From contig CAZVOD010000001.1 of NCBI GenBank assembly GCA_964628385.1, forward strand, positions 1 to 64,000: DNA of 64,000 nucleotides, given 5' to 3'. Positions 54,749 to 63,075 of this stretch are shown in pieces. The DNA is from JANQPA01 sp964628385 (GTDB lineage: Bacteria; Bacteroidota; Bacteroidia; Chitinophagales; Saprospiraceae). Position numbers and translations under genes: made by a program. Each line of letters opens with the position of its first letter. Position 1 is the stretch's first letter. Below the pieces are notes generated by a model that did no database searches, was not told the DNA's origin, and worked only from the letters and a program-made list of their open reading frames with translations.

Positions 54749-56152
54749 ATGGAACTACAAAATTTCCTGGAAGAAATAATATTCTCATTCGGCCCTTTTA
54801 GCATTACCCTGGGTAATATTGTCGGCTTCGGGCTATCGGTATTCGCTGTTATCTTTCTTCAGCGAATTTCCATGCAAAAGCTATTGCCTATATTACTTGA
54901 TAATCAAGACCTCGACAGGCCTTTAAGGCGAAAAATCTTCCGTCTGGTCAATTACGTTTTTCTCTTTGGCGCTATTTCTGTTGGAGTCATCACCCTGAAT
55001 ATTGACTACGAGTATCGAGAGTTTAAGTTTTCCTACATTCCTCAGGGAATACTCATCTGGCAGCTTGCCCGGCTGGTAGATACCTTGCTATCCAAAATTC
55101 TTATTCCCTATTTACTCAAGCGCAATGGCAACAAGGAAAGTGCCCTTTCCCAAACTTATAAACAACGCGAAACAATTAGCGATCGCAACCTCCAATACAT
55201 TGTCTATGTGCTGGCAGCGATGCTTTTTGTCAATGTATTCAACCTGAATTATGTGCTGACTAATATACAGATTGGCGGAGGAGGGGAAGATGGATCTCAG
55301 ATAGGTGACGTGTCTGTAAGTGTTATTAATATACTTAAAGCTATACTCATTTTCCTCGTGGCCCGATTCCTCTATTGGTTGTCTACTAAAGTATTTCTCG
55401 ATGCTTTTTATAGCCAAAGAAAAATCAATATAGGATCACAATATGCTTTTAACCAGCTCCTTTCGTACGTTATTTATACCATAGCGATACTATATATTTT
55501 GGAGAACTTAGGGTTTAAGCTTACCGTCATCTGGGGAGGTGCCGCTGCTCTTTTGATTGGTGTAGGTTTTGGTTTACAGCAAACTTTCAACGACCTTTTC
55601 TCTGGCATTCTGCTACTATTTGAAAGGACGGTGGAACTAGGCGATGTGGTGGAACTCAGCAATGGCTTGACCGGAACAGTGATCAAGATCGGATTAAGAG
55701 CCAGCTTTGTACAAACCTTTGATAACAGAACGGTCATTGTACCGAATTCCGAATTGGTCATCAAAGACGTTACCAATTGGGGCCATAAAGATGAAATTGC
55801 TAGGTTCTATGTGTCGGTGGGGGTAGCTTATGGCTCAGATACGGCGAAAGTGAAAGAGATATTATATGAAACAGCCAGCGCCCACGAAAAAATCCTTACT
55901 TATCCTGTGCCGTTTGTTAGGTTTATTGACTTCGGAGACTCTTCTCTGGATTTTGAAATCCATTTTTGGTCTAAAGAATTTATTAAAATGGAAGACATTA
56001 AAAGCGACCTCAGGTTCAAGATTGACCAGACATTCAGAGAGAATGGTGTCCAGATACCATTCCCCCAAAGAGATGTATGGATCAAACAAACCGGCCCCAA
56101 AAGCACAAACGGACAAATCAAGGATAATATAAGCCAGCAAAGTGACCGATAA
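54749..56152 (+). CDS. Mechanosensitive ion channel, MscS family
   Basis: A 467-residue channel with about five transmembrane helices. The pore-lining helix and beta-domain entry are clear: IWGGAAALLIGVGFGLQQTFNDLFSGILLLFERTVELGDVVEL (Gly/Ala-rich TM3 then FERTVELGD). TVIKIGLRASFVQTFDNRTVIVPNSELVIKDVTNW follows. It opens under membrane tension to release osmolytes during hypo-osmotic shock. An extra N-terminal module of two to three helices makes it longer than MscS itself. The last residues are hydrophilic and Ser/Gln-rich. Confidence 0.94.
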   Translation: MELQNFLEEIIFSFGPFSITLGNIVGFGLSVFAVIFLQRISMQKLLPILLDNQDLDRPLRRKIFRLVNYVFLFGAISVGVITLNIDYEYREFKFSYIPQGILIWQLARLVDTLLSKILIPYLLKRNGNKESALSQTYKQRETISDRNLQYIVYVLAAMLFVNVFNLNYVLTNIQIGGGGEDGSQIGDVSVSVINILKAILIFLVARFLYWLSTKVFLDAFYSQRKINIGSQYAFNQLLSYVIYTIAILYILENLGFKLTVIWGGAAALLIGVGFGLQQTFNDLFSGILLLFERTVELGDVVELSNGLTGTVIKIGLRASFVQTFDNRTVIVPNSELVIKDVTNWGHKDEIARFYVSVGVAYGSDTAKVKEILYETASAHEKILTYPVPFVRFIDFGDSSLDFEIHFWSKEFIKMEDIKSDLRFKIDQTFRENGVQIPFPQRDVWIKQTGPKSTNGQIKDNISQQSDR

Positions 56153-56200
56153 CAGGAAGCCTTATCTGAGTGCTGACAAGACTTCCCTGGATATCTTTTC

Positions 56201-57001
56201 TTATATGAGTCTTTTCATCCGCTCGTATCTTTCCTGAAATGTTTTGCCATTGGTACAGCCCATTTCTCTGGCTCTGGATTCAATGGCGTTGACCCGGTCG
56301 CCGGGATTGGGGTGCGTACTCAAAAACTCAGGAGGAGTCTCCCGCCCTTCCATCTTTTTAAAAAATCCGGCAGCGCCGGCAGCGTTGTATTCTGTATCGC
56401 ATAAATAAATAACTGACATAGCGTCCGCGTCATTCTCATGAGAGCGACTAAAGCTTAAGCTTACAATACTAAGCCCGATCTGCTCCAACATTCCGGGACT
56501 GGCATTGCCCGTAAGTAATGAACTAAGTGCAGAAATGCCATAAATTTTTGTCATCTGGCTGGTAGAATGGCGGCGAGCAGCGTGGGCAATCTCATGCCCC
56601 ATAACACCCGCAAGCTGATCTTCTGAGTCCAGAAATTTAATCAATCCTGTATAAACGTAAATATATCCGCCCGGCGCAGCAAAAGCATTAAGCACTTCAT
56701 CCTGATCTATTATTTTTACTCTCCATTCAAATTCATTGGCATATTCTACCTTGCCAGTTGCCAGGATTCTATTGGTGATATCCCGAATATATTGGTAAAT
56801 TTCTTCGTTTCCACGTTCTGGTAGTACAGGAAACTCCTGTGGACTATTCTGTATTTGCTCTACAGTTTGCTGCCCTAGCTGAACATCTTGCTCAACCGAA
56901 AATAGGTTGATGCCTGCACCACCGCCGCCAACACTGTCACAAGAAGAGAGGGACACTAGCGTTGACATTGAAATTATTGCAATTAAGGTTCTGATTTTCA
57001 T
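56201..57001 (-). CDS. M48 metallopeptidase lipoprotein
   Basis: A 266-residue periplasmic zinc peptidase of family M48 (BepA/LoiP-like). The lipobox is LVSLSSC. The zinc motif is GVMGHEIAHAARRHS (H-E-x-x-H) and the third ligand lies in SRSHENDADAMSVIYL (E-x-x-A-D). The segment THPNPGDRVNAIESRA is also family-typical. Such enzymes degrade or help assemble outer-membrane proteins. It sits next to the ompH genes but in the opposite orientation. A run of eight C (57061-57068) lies 60 bases upstream of its start. Confidence 0.93.
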   Translation of the reverse strand: MKIRTLIAIISMSTLVSLSSCDSVGGGGAGINLFSVEQDVQLGQQTVEQIQNSPQEFPVLPERGNEEIYQYIRDITNRILATGKVEYANEFEWRVKIIDQDEVLNAFAAPGGYIYVYTGLIKFLDSEDQLAGVMGHEIAHAARRHSTSQMTKIYGISALSSLLTGNASPGMLEQIGLSIVSLSFSRSHENDADAMSVIYLCDTEYNAAGAAGFFKKMEGRETPPEFLSTHPNPGDRVNAIESRAREMGCTNGKTFQERYERMKRLI

Positions 57002-57293
57002 TGTGATTGTTTTTATAGTAACGAAAATATATTTTCTGATGATAAAAAACGAAAAGGCTACCCCCCCCTTCTTATGCTAACACTTTATGTAGCTTTCAAA
57101 CACATAGAAGTACGATAGCGACTTCGTAATTTAATAACTGCCAGCTCACAGACAAGTTTTTGGTTGCTCTGACACAATGAATTTCCCAATAACCCTTAAA
57201 GTATCGTTAAATTGAGGTTAATACAAGTATCTAACTCTCAATAGCTTCGTCATAAAATCGTTACCTTAGCGGAAATAGAAAAATGATTCAACC

Positions 57294-57449
57294 AGCTTTT
57301 ATTTCGGGTATTGGAACAGGTCAAAATTGACTCTTTGCTCTAGGTGCCGCTAAACTTTAGAAAAAGCGCCTGCCTTTCTTCGCGAAAAAGCTCTTGCGCA
57401 GAAAAAAATAGTTCAATTTTTTCTTATTCTAGCCCCGCGAAAAAAGTCT
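57294..57449. repeat. Miniature inverted-repeat element, family A copy 5 (degenerate)
   Basis: About 156 bp. The right end CGCGAAAAAAGTCT corresponds to GCGAAACAAGTCT of the family. The left end is eroded (TTTCGGGTATTGGAACAGG). The interior keeps TTCGCGAAAAAGC and TTATTCTAGCCCC segments of copy 4. It ends seven bases before the -7 element of ompH, so its right end occupies the -33 region of that promoter. 57002-57293 shows nothing recognisable apart from a C8 run. Confidence 0.65.
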
Positions 57450-57455
57450 AATAAC

Positions 57456-57463
57456 TATTTTTG
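57456..57463 (+). promoter_or_regulatory. -7 element of the first ompH gene
   Basis: TATTTTTG matches TAnnTTTG, 20 bases before the start codon. No TTG is found at the usual distance; that position lies inside the repeat element ending at 57449. Confidence 0.45.
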
Positions 57464-57482
57464 ACAAAAAATTACTCAGCAT

Positions 57483-58019
57483 ATGAAATTTAATCGGATC
57501 AATTTAGTCAGAATACCTCTTGTTGCTTTTGCTCTTTTTCTTTTTGTAGCCAACACAGCGACTGCCCAGCGTATTGCCGTAGTTGATGTAGCCAAGATAC
57601 TCGAAAGTATGCCGGCCTATGAAGCCAGCCAACAAGAAATTGATCAGCTGGCCTCGAGGTGGAGGCAAGAAATTGCTCAGCAATACGATGCTATAAAAAG
57701 TATGTACAACAAATACCAGGCGGAACAAGTCCTTTTGAGTGAAGAGGAAAAAACAAAAAGAGAAGAAGAAATACTGGCTAAAGAAAGAGCGGTAAGAGAT
57801 TTACAAAAGTCGAGATTTGGTCCTGAAGGAGCACTCTTTCAGCAGCGACAATCACTTGTAAAGCCATTGCAAGACAAGGTATACAAAGCTATAGAAGACT
57901 ATGCCAACTCCAAAGGATATGACCTGATCATTGATAAGGGAGGCGTTAATAGTATACTTTTCACAAAGGAAGCATTTGACAAGACAGAAGACCTTATCAA
58001 GGAGGTTAACAAGAATTAA
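57483..58019 (+). CDS. OmpH/Skp periplasmic chaperone (first copy)
   Basis: A 178-residue Skp-family chaperone that holds unfolded outer-membrane proteins in the periplasm. The signal peptide ends at TATAQ. IAVVDVAKILESMPAYEASQQEI is the family's N-terminal strand and helix, followed by a coiled-coil arm (WRQEIAQQYDAIKSMYNKYQAEQ) and SLVKPLQDKVYKAIEDYANSKGYDLIID at the body's C-terminal part. Followed 73 bases later by a paralogue and then murI. Confidence 0.93.
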   Translation: MKFNRINLVRIPLVAFALFLFVANTATAQRIAVVDVAKILESMPAYEASQQEIDQLASRWRQEIAQQYDAIKSMYNKYQAEQVLLSEEEKTKREEEILAKERAVRDLQKSRFGPEGALFQQRQSLVKPLQDKVYKAIEDYANSKGYDLIIDKGGVNSILFTKEAFDKTEDLIKEVNKN

Positions 58020-58051
58020 AGGTATATATAGATTGTAAATAAAAAAAGCTG

Positions 58052-58059
58052 TAATTTTG
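58052..58059 (+). promoter_or_regulatory. -7 element of the second ompH gene
   Basis: TAATTTTG at 58052-58059 fits TAnnTTTG. A TTG at 58033-58035 is 16 bases upstream, slightly short. It would give ompH2-murI an internal promoter. Confidence 0.45.
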
Positions 58060-58092
58060 CAGCCAAAAAACTTAATTGTTGATTATAATTAG

Positions 58093-58608
58093 ATGAAAAT
58101 GAAAACTGTAATTAAAAATTTCCTGATTATACTAGTATTTATGTGTGCTGTTGCCGGCACCTCTCACGCACAAAAGTTCGGTTATGTGAACAGTGCTGCC
58201 ATCCTTGAAGGTTTGGCGGATGTAAAGCAAGCGGATTCTAACCTGGAGTCGTTACAAAAAGTGCTCCAGAAGAAATACCAGGTAGCTGTTGAAGATTTTC
58301 AGCAGAAAGTAGCTGCTTTTCAGCAAGCAGTACAGAATGGTGAAAAGTCACCACTCCAACAAGAGCAGGAAGGCAAGAAGCTCAAGGATGAAGAGTTGGA
58401 AATAACTAAGCAAAGACAAGATATGGCTCAGCAGTTGGAAGCCAAGCGCCAGGAACTCCTGGGCCCAATTTACGAGAAGGTAAACAAGGCCATCAAGGAA
58501 GTTTCTGAAGAGAACGGATATCAATTTATCTTTGAGCAGGGCGTTCTACTCTACGCTGATGAGGCACAAAATATTACCGAGCTGGTAAAAGCAAAGCTAG
58601 GAAGCTAA
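58093..58608 (+). CDS. OmpH/Skp periplasmic chaperone (second copy)
   Basis: A 171-residue paralogue of the preceding gene. The signal peptide ends SHAQ. KFGYVNSAAILEGLADVKQADSNLESLQK opens the body, a long Gln/Lys/Glu coiled coil forms the arms, and YEKVNKAIKEVSEENGYQFIFEQGVLLYADEAQNIT closes it. The two Skp-like proteins could form homo- or heterotrimers. murI starts six bases after its stop codon. Confidence 0.93.
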   Translation: MKMKTVIKNFLIILVFMCAVAGTSHAQKFGYVNSAAILEGLADVKQADSNLESLQKVLQKKYQVAVEDFQQKVAAFQQAVQNGEKSPLQQEQEGKKLKDEELEITKQRQDMAQQLEAKRQELLGPIYEKVNKAIKEVSEENGYQFIFEQGVLLYADEAQNITELVKAKLGS

Positions 58609-58613
58609 AATTA

Positions 58614-59429
58614 ATGTTGAATAACGCTTCCCAGCAACCTATAGGTATCTTTGACTCTGGTATTGGTGGCCTGACTGTTACCAATGCCATTGTCAAGCAC
58701 CTTCCGAATGAAGAGATTATTTATTTTGGAGATACCTTTCACGTACCCTACGGCGAGAAGTCTCCCGATGCTATACGATACTACTGCCTGAGAATTGCCA
58801 AATTCCTCATAGAGCAGGGTTGTAAGATGATTGTAGTAGCTTGTAATTCAGCCGCTTCAGTAGCTTATGAAGTTCTGACCGATTTTTTCAAAGGTCAGGT
58901 ACTTTTCATTAATGTAGTTGACCCGCTGGTTCAGAGGGCAGTTCAAATGAATTATAAAAGAGTTGGACTTATAGCTACCAAAGCCACTATCATTTCCAAA
59001 ATATACCCCCAAAAGTTAAAAGCACTAAGCTCGTCCATGGAAGTATATGACCTGGCCACGCCCCTTTTAGCTCCAATGATAGAAGAAGGATTTGTAAAAA
59101 ATAAAGTCAGCAACGCGGTATTGGAGAATTACCTCAGCGATCCCAGGTTTGAAAATATCGAAGCTATTCTGCTGGCCTGTACACACTATCCACTGGTTAA
59201 AAAAGCTATTGAATCCTTCTTTGATCATCGGGTAGAAGTGCTTGACTCTACAGATGTCGTAGCACTTGCCGTACGGCGGGCTCTGGAAGAAAATCAACTA
59301 CTCAATAATAAGAGAATCAACGGACATCATTTTTTCGTATCAGATTATACGCCTTCTTTTGAACAAACAACTCGCTTGTTTTACGGTGAAGCTGTCAACC
59401 TGCAGCACTATCCCCTTTGGCCTCAATGA
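58614..59429 (+). CDS. murI: Glutamate racemase
   Basis: A 271-residue cofactor-independent racemase supplying D-glutamate for peptidoglycan. Catalytic Cys pair: VVACNSAASVAYE (first) and ILLACTHYPLVKKAI (second). The N-terminus PIGIFDSGIGGLTVTNAI is the family signature with the conserved Asp and Ser. Position directly after two ompH genes is standard in Bacteroidota. The 3' end overlaps convergent trmB by seven bases. Confidence 0.96.
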   Translation: MLNNASQQPIGIFDSGIGGLTVTNAIVKHLPNEEIIYFGDTFHVPYGEKSPDAIRYYCLRIAKFLIEQGCKMIVVACNSAASVAYEVLTDFFKGQVLFINVVDPLVQRAVQMNYKRVGLIATKATIISKIYPQKLKALSSSMEVYDLATPLLAPMIEEGFVKNKVSNAVLENYLSDPRFENIEAILLACTHYPLVKKAIESFFDHRVEVLDSTDVVALAVRRALEENQLLNNKRINGHHFFVSDYTPSFEQTTRLFYGEAVNLQHYPLWPQ

Positions 59430-60115
59430 ATGGTAAAGCGAATGTATTTTATGGTTTTTCCCTTCTCAAGATGCATCTTCTCGTAGTAAGTTTTGGTAGA
59501 TAATTCGGGAAAGACCAAATCTTTGGAATAGATATCTTCTTCCTGGTAAAGTATACTTATCTGTTCATCCCGACGCAATACTTCTATTGTAAATTCATAT
59601 AACTGTACTTCGTCCGTTTTTAAATGTACGATACCACCTTTTTTCAAAATCTTCCTGTAAGCTTCCAGGAAATTAGGCGCTGTTAGCCGACGATTAACTT
59701 TGCTTTTTGATAAAAAGGGATCAGGAAAAGTAATCCATATTTCATCTACTTCTTCCGGTGCAAAGAACAGGTCAATTTGCTCAATTCTAGTACGCAAAAA
59801 AGCGACATTATCCAGCTTTTCTTCCAGTGCGATCTTCGCTCCTTTCCAGATTCTGGCTCCTTTAACATCCACACCAATAAAATTCTTTTCCGGATATCTT
59901 CTTCCTAAATCAAGACTGTACTCTCCTCGCCCACAAGCCAACTCCAGGGTCAGACTATTATTATTATTGAAATGCAACGCTCTCCACTTTCCCTTTCTCT
60001 CAACTATTTCACTATTCACCCATATCAAAGCAGGTTCCTTAGGATTGTAGTTTTCGTAGACATTAGGAAAACTAAGTATTTCCATGAACTTTTGTAGCTT
60101 ATTTCGCCGTCTCAT
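59423..60115 (-). CDS. trmB: tRNA (guanine-N7-)-methyltransferase
   Basis: A 230-residue SAM-dependent enzyme making m7G46 in tRNA. SAM-binding motif LTLELACGRGEYSLDLGRRYPEKNFIGVDVKGARI; DEIWITFPDPFLSKSKVNRRL contains the family motif F-P-D-P-x-x-K; and a C-terminal HLKTDEVQLYEFTIEVL. The N-terminal MRRRNKLQKF is as in relatives, supporting the start at 60115. Monocistronic. Confidence 0.95.
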   Translation of the reverse strand: MRRRNKLQKFMEILSFPNVYENYNPKEPALIWVNSEIVERKGKWRALHFNNNNSLTLELACGRGEYSLDLGRRYPEKNFIGVDVKGARIWKGAKIALEEKLDNVAFLRTRIEQIDLFFAPEEVDEIWITFPDPFLSKSKVNRRLTAPNFLEAYRKILKKGGIVHLKTDEVQLYEFTIEVLRRDEQISILYQEEDIYSKDLVFPELSTKTYYEKMHLEKGKTIKYIRFTIH

Positions 60116-60331
60116 GTCCCAGAGTTATTTGCTTTTTAAAATGTTTGCAAAAAAACTTAAAATAATCAACTTAAGCAAGCTACCCCCTAATACTACTGCT
60201 ACCTTCTTGCAGTCATTTATCTTACAGAAAGTTGAAAAGAGCTAAAAGCTTCTTATAATTATATCCGTAAAAACAGTCAAAATCCCCTATTTTTTGTTAT
60301 AATTTGTATACTACTCCCCATAGTGGCTATA

Positions 60332-60489
60332 AAGTTATTTAGAGTTTCCTGCTGGAAGCAAAGAAACAGGATTTTAGGTTCAGTTGAGGCTTTTTTTGAG
60401 TTTCATAGCAGCGCTATGAAGCGATAAAAAAACGAAAAATGGGCATAAAAGACGTTTTTGCAGCCCAGTGAGGAAACTTTAAACAACTT
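60332..60489. repeat. Miniature inverted-repeat element, family D
   Basis: A 158-bp element. The left end is AAGTTATTTAGAGTTTCC; the right end, reverse-complemented, is AAGTTGTTTAAAGTTTCC. The centre is a hairpin: GGCTTTTTTTGAGTTTCATAGC, three bases, GCTATGAAGCGATAAAAAAACG. That core nearly repeats the core of the family C element at 18725. It occupies the gap between divergent trmB and the gene at 60557. 60116-60331 holds nothing recognisable. Confidence 0.85.
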
Positions 60490-60556
60490 ATTTATGAGTA
60501 TTGGAGTGATCCCACTCAGAAAGCCAATACATAAGACTCTTTAATGCAAAAATGCT

Positions 60557-61981
60557 ATGAAAAAATATTTTATTTATCTCATCCTTTTCTTCCCAGCCAT
60601 TGCCGGCGCCCAGACAGTTTCTTTAACAGAAGAAATTCAACTACGCAATGAAATAAGCTATGATGTCATAGGTGAATTTAGAGGCAATACGCTCCTTTTT
60701 AGAAACAGAAATAACGAGGTGGAAGTACAGGCCTTCAATGAAGGTATGAAAGAAGTATGGTCTAAAAAACTAAAGCTGGATAGGAGGAATTCAGAAATCC
60801 TGGGAGTTGCCGGTCAAAATGATTATTTCGTCCTCATCTATCGATATCGCCAAAAAGGCGAGCATATTGTGAAGGCGCATAAGTATGACCCCGGTGCTAA
60901 CCTGATCGACTCCACGGTGGTAAAGAACTACGGAAGCCGATTTATTACTCCTAACTTTGAAATAGTGATTTCAGAAGATAAAACCAAGTTCTTGTTGTAT
61001 TACTTTGAGAAGTCTGATCAAATCAATGCCCTCGTCTTTGATGCCGCTACCATGAAAGCCACCTGGCAGCGTATGTTTGACCTTGAAGACTACAGTCAAA
61101 ATAGAGATGACCTCTATTTCCTCACCAATAATCAGGGGCACTTTGTATTTATCATTGAAAAAAATAATGCTTTTATCAGGAAAGAAAATCACCACTTTCA
61201 GGTCTATATTTACGACAGCGCGGTATCCAACGAATACAAAAAATACCTGATTCCGATGCCGAATGTATTAAATTTTGATATCGAGCTTCGCTACGATGAT
61301 ATGAATGATGCTTTGGTGGCTATAGGGTTTTACTCTGAAAAAAATATACAAAGAACACTGGGATATTTCAGTTTATTTATCCCCAGAGACCTGAACAAGC
61401 AATACAGCATGACCATCAAAAAGTTTGAAGATGAATTCATCAGTAATTTGATGGGTAAAGATATCGAAGATAACCGGGGGCTCATGGATTGTAGCATTCA
61501 GAATATGGTACTAAGAAGCGATGGCGGCGTGCTGCTGATTGCAGAGATGAACAGGCAATTTGAAAGACGTCTGGCCGGTACCGGTAGAGTGATCATGGAT
61601 AATTACAACCGATTTATTGTTGATTATTACTACGATGATGTATTTGTGATGTCTATTAACCCCAACGGAAAAATCCACTGGACAGAAATTTTGTACAAAA
61701 AACAATATTCTCAGGACGATAGTGCTATCTTTTCCTCGTTTTTCCTTTTCAGAACACCAAATGCATTAAGGTTTTTGTTTAATGATGAAATAAAACCGGA
61801 AAATACAGTAAGCGAGTATGTGGTGGCTGCAACGGGAAATGTCAATCGGCGAAGTATTCTTAATACTCAGAATTTAAAGTTGCGATTGAGATTCAGAGAT
61901 GCCGTACAAGTGGATTTTGATGAGGTAGTGGTGCCTAGTGAAAGGCGAAATCGTCTTCGTTTGGTGAAAATTGAGTACTAG
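60557..61981 (+). CDS. Secreted protein of unknown function (474 aa)
   Basis: Signal peptide MKKYFIYLILFFPAIAGAQ, then about 450 residues rich in aromatic and charged residues with regular beta-type repeats (DYFVLIYRYRQKGEHIVKAHKYD, TKFLLYYFEKSDQINALVFD, GHFVFIIEKNNAF, GGVLLIAEMNRQFERR). These suggest a propeller-like or other beta-solenoid fold. No catalytic motif, lipobox, TM helix or T9SS-type C-terminal domain was recognised. Similar proteins are common as unnamed envelope proteins in Cytophagales. Confidence 0.8.
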   Translation: MKKYFIYLILFFPAIAGAQTVSLTEEIQLRNEISYDVIGEFRGNTLLFRNRNNEVEVQAFNEGMKEVWSKKLKLDRRNSEILGVAGQNDYFVLIYRYRQKGEHIVKAHKYDPGANLIDSTVVKNYGSRFITPNFEIVISEDKTKFLLYYFEKSDQINALVFDAATMKATWQRMFDLEDYSQNRDDLYFLTNNQGHFVFIIEKNNAFIRKENHHFQVYIYDSAVSNEYKKYLIPMPNVLNFDIELRYDDMNDALVAIGFYSEKNIQRTLGYFSLFIPRDLNKQYSMTIKKFEDEFISNLMGKDIEDNRGLMDCSIQNMVLRSDGGVLLIAEMNRQFERRLAGTGRVIMDNYNRFIVDYYYDDVFVMSINPNGKIHWTEILYKKQYSQDDSAIFSSFFLFRTPNALRFLFNDEIKPENTVSEYVVAATGNVNRRSILNTQNLKLRLRFRDAVQVDFDEVVVPSERRNRLRLVKIEY

Positions 61982-62046
61982 GCTTATTGGGTGCCGCTTT
62001 CCGCATTCAAAGTCTACTGTTTTACATACATCGCAATCTGCTGATA

Positions 62047-62988
62047 ATGGTTTTAATTGATGCTTCACAGCTGGAAAAGCACCTGAGCTTTCAGGTGCTC
62101 GTCAACTTGTTGAAAGAAGCCTTTCAAAGTACAGTGACTGCTCCTCTCCGCCATCATCATGATTTTCATGGTGGGCGGGGCTCTGATCTATCTACATTGT
62201 TGTTAATGCCCGCTTGGGAATCTGGGAAATACCTGGGTATTAAAATTGTGGTGATTTCTCCATTGAATACTCAGATAAACTTACCAACCATACAAGGTCA
62301 ATATTTGCTTTTTGATGCTCAGACTGGTGCTCTTCTCGCTCAGATGGACGCTAGGATGCTGACAAACCTCAGAACAGCTGCTGCCTCAGCCCTGGCATCA
62401 ACCTTTTTATCCAGAAAATCTTCCCACTCATTATTATTACTGGGCACCGGTGCCCTTGCTCCATATTTGATCAAAGCCCATACATCCGTGAGGCCCATTC
62501 AGAAAGTATGGGTATGGGGAAGACGCTTTAGTAGGGCAAGTAAAATAGCACAACAATTTGCTAACTCCCCAGTAGAAGTAGAGCCAGTCCAGGATTTTCA
62601 TCCCTTTATTCATCAAGCTGATATTATCTCTACAGCTACTTTGAGTACTCAGCCTCTTATCTGGGGCAAAGATCTGACATCCGGGCAGCACCTTGACCTG
62701 GTCGGGGCTTTCAAGCCAAACTTGCGGGAATGCGATAGTGAATGCCTGCAAAAAGCCAGTGTTTTTGTAGATACCCTAGAAGGGGCTCCCAGTGAAAGTG
62801 GTGACCTGGCACAGCCTATTGCTGCCGGTCATTTTGATATCGACCGCATCAAAGGTGACCTTTTTGACTTGTGCAGAAAAAATATCAGCGGCAGAACCCA
62901 CGAAAAAGAGATTACATTATTTGAGTCGGTAGGGCATGCACTAGAAGACCTTGCCGCAGCGGTAGGCGCTTATGAAAAATTAGCGTAA
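62047..62988 (+). CDS. Ornithine cyclodeaminase / mu-crystallin family protein
   Basis: A 314-residue NAD(P)-binding protein from the Met at 62047; the frame is open to 61987 but that extension is unlike the family. Landmarks are LLMPAWESGKYLGIKIVVISP, the substrate-binding region RMLTNLRTAAASALASTFLS, the Rossmann loop LLLLGTGALAPYLIKAH, and DIISTATLSTQPLIWGKDL followed by LDLVGAFKPNLRECD. Members include ornithine cyclodeaminase, alanine dehydrogenase and ketimine reductase; which reaction applies is open. dapD follows after 87 bases but the two have separate control signals. Confidence 0.87.
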   Translation: MVLIDASQLEKHLSFQVLVNLLKEAFQSTVTAPLRHHHDFHGGRGSDLSTLLLMPAWESGKYLGIKIVVISPLNTQINLPTIQGQYLLFDAQTGALLAQMDARMLTNLRTAAASALASTFLSRKSSHSLLLLGTGALAPYLIKAHTSVRPIQKVWVWGRRFSRASKIAQQFANSPVEVEPVQDFHPFIHQADIISTATLSTQPLIWGKDLTSGQHLDLVGAFKPNLRECDSECLQKASVFVDTLEGAPSESGDLAQPIAAGHFDIDRIKGDLFDLCRKNISGRTHEKEITLFESVGHALEDLAAAVGAYEKLA

Positions 62989-63047
62989 AAACCCTGCGAT
63001 ATTTGGCTATTCTTTGCGCTACAGTCTCCTGCTTATCTAAAAAAACC

Positions 63048-63055
63048 TATTTTTG
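63048..63055 (+). promoter_or_regulatory. -7 element of dapD
   Basis: TATTTTTG, a full TAnnTTTG match, 20 bases ahead of the dapD start. No TTG at a normal spacing was found. Confidence 0.45.
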
Positions 63056-63075
63056 CGCCGTAAAAAACAAAACAG

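Noticed and set aside
57061..57068. C8 tract as a phase-variable promoter switch of the M48 gene
   Set aside because: It lies about 60 bases upstream of the start, but I see no -7 or -33 elements whose spacing it would change.
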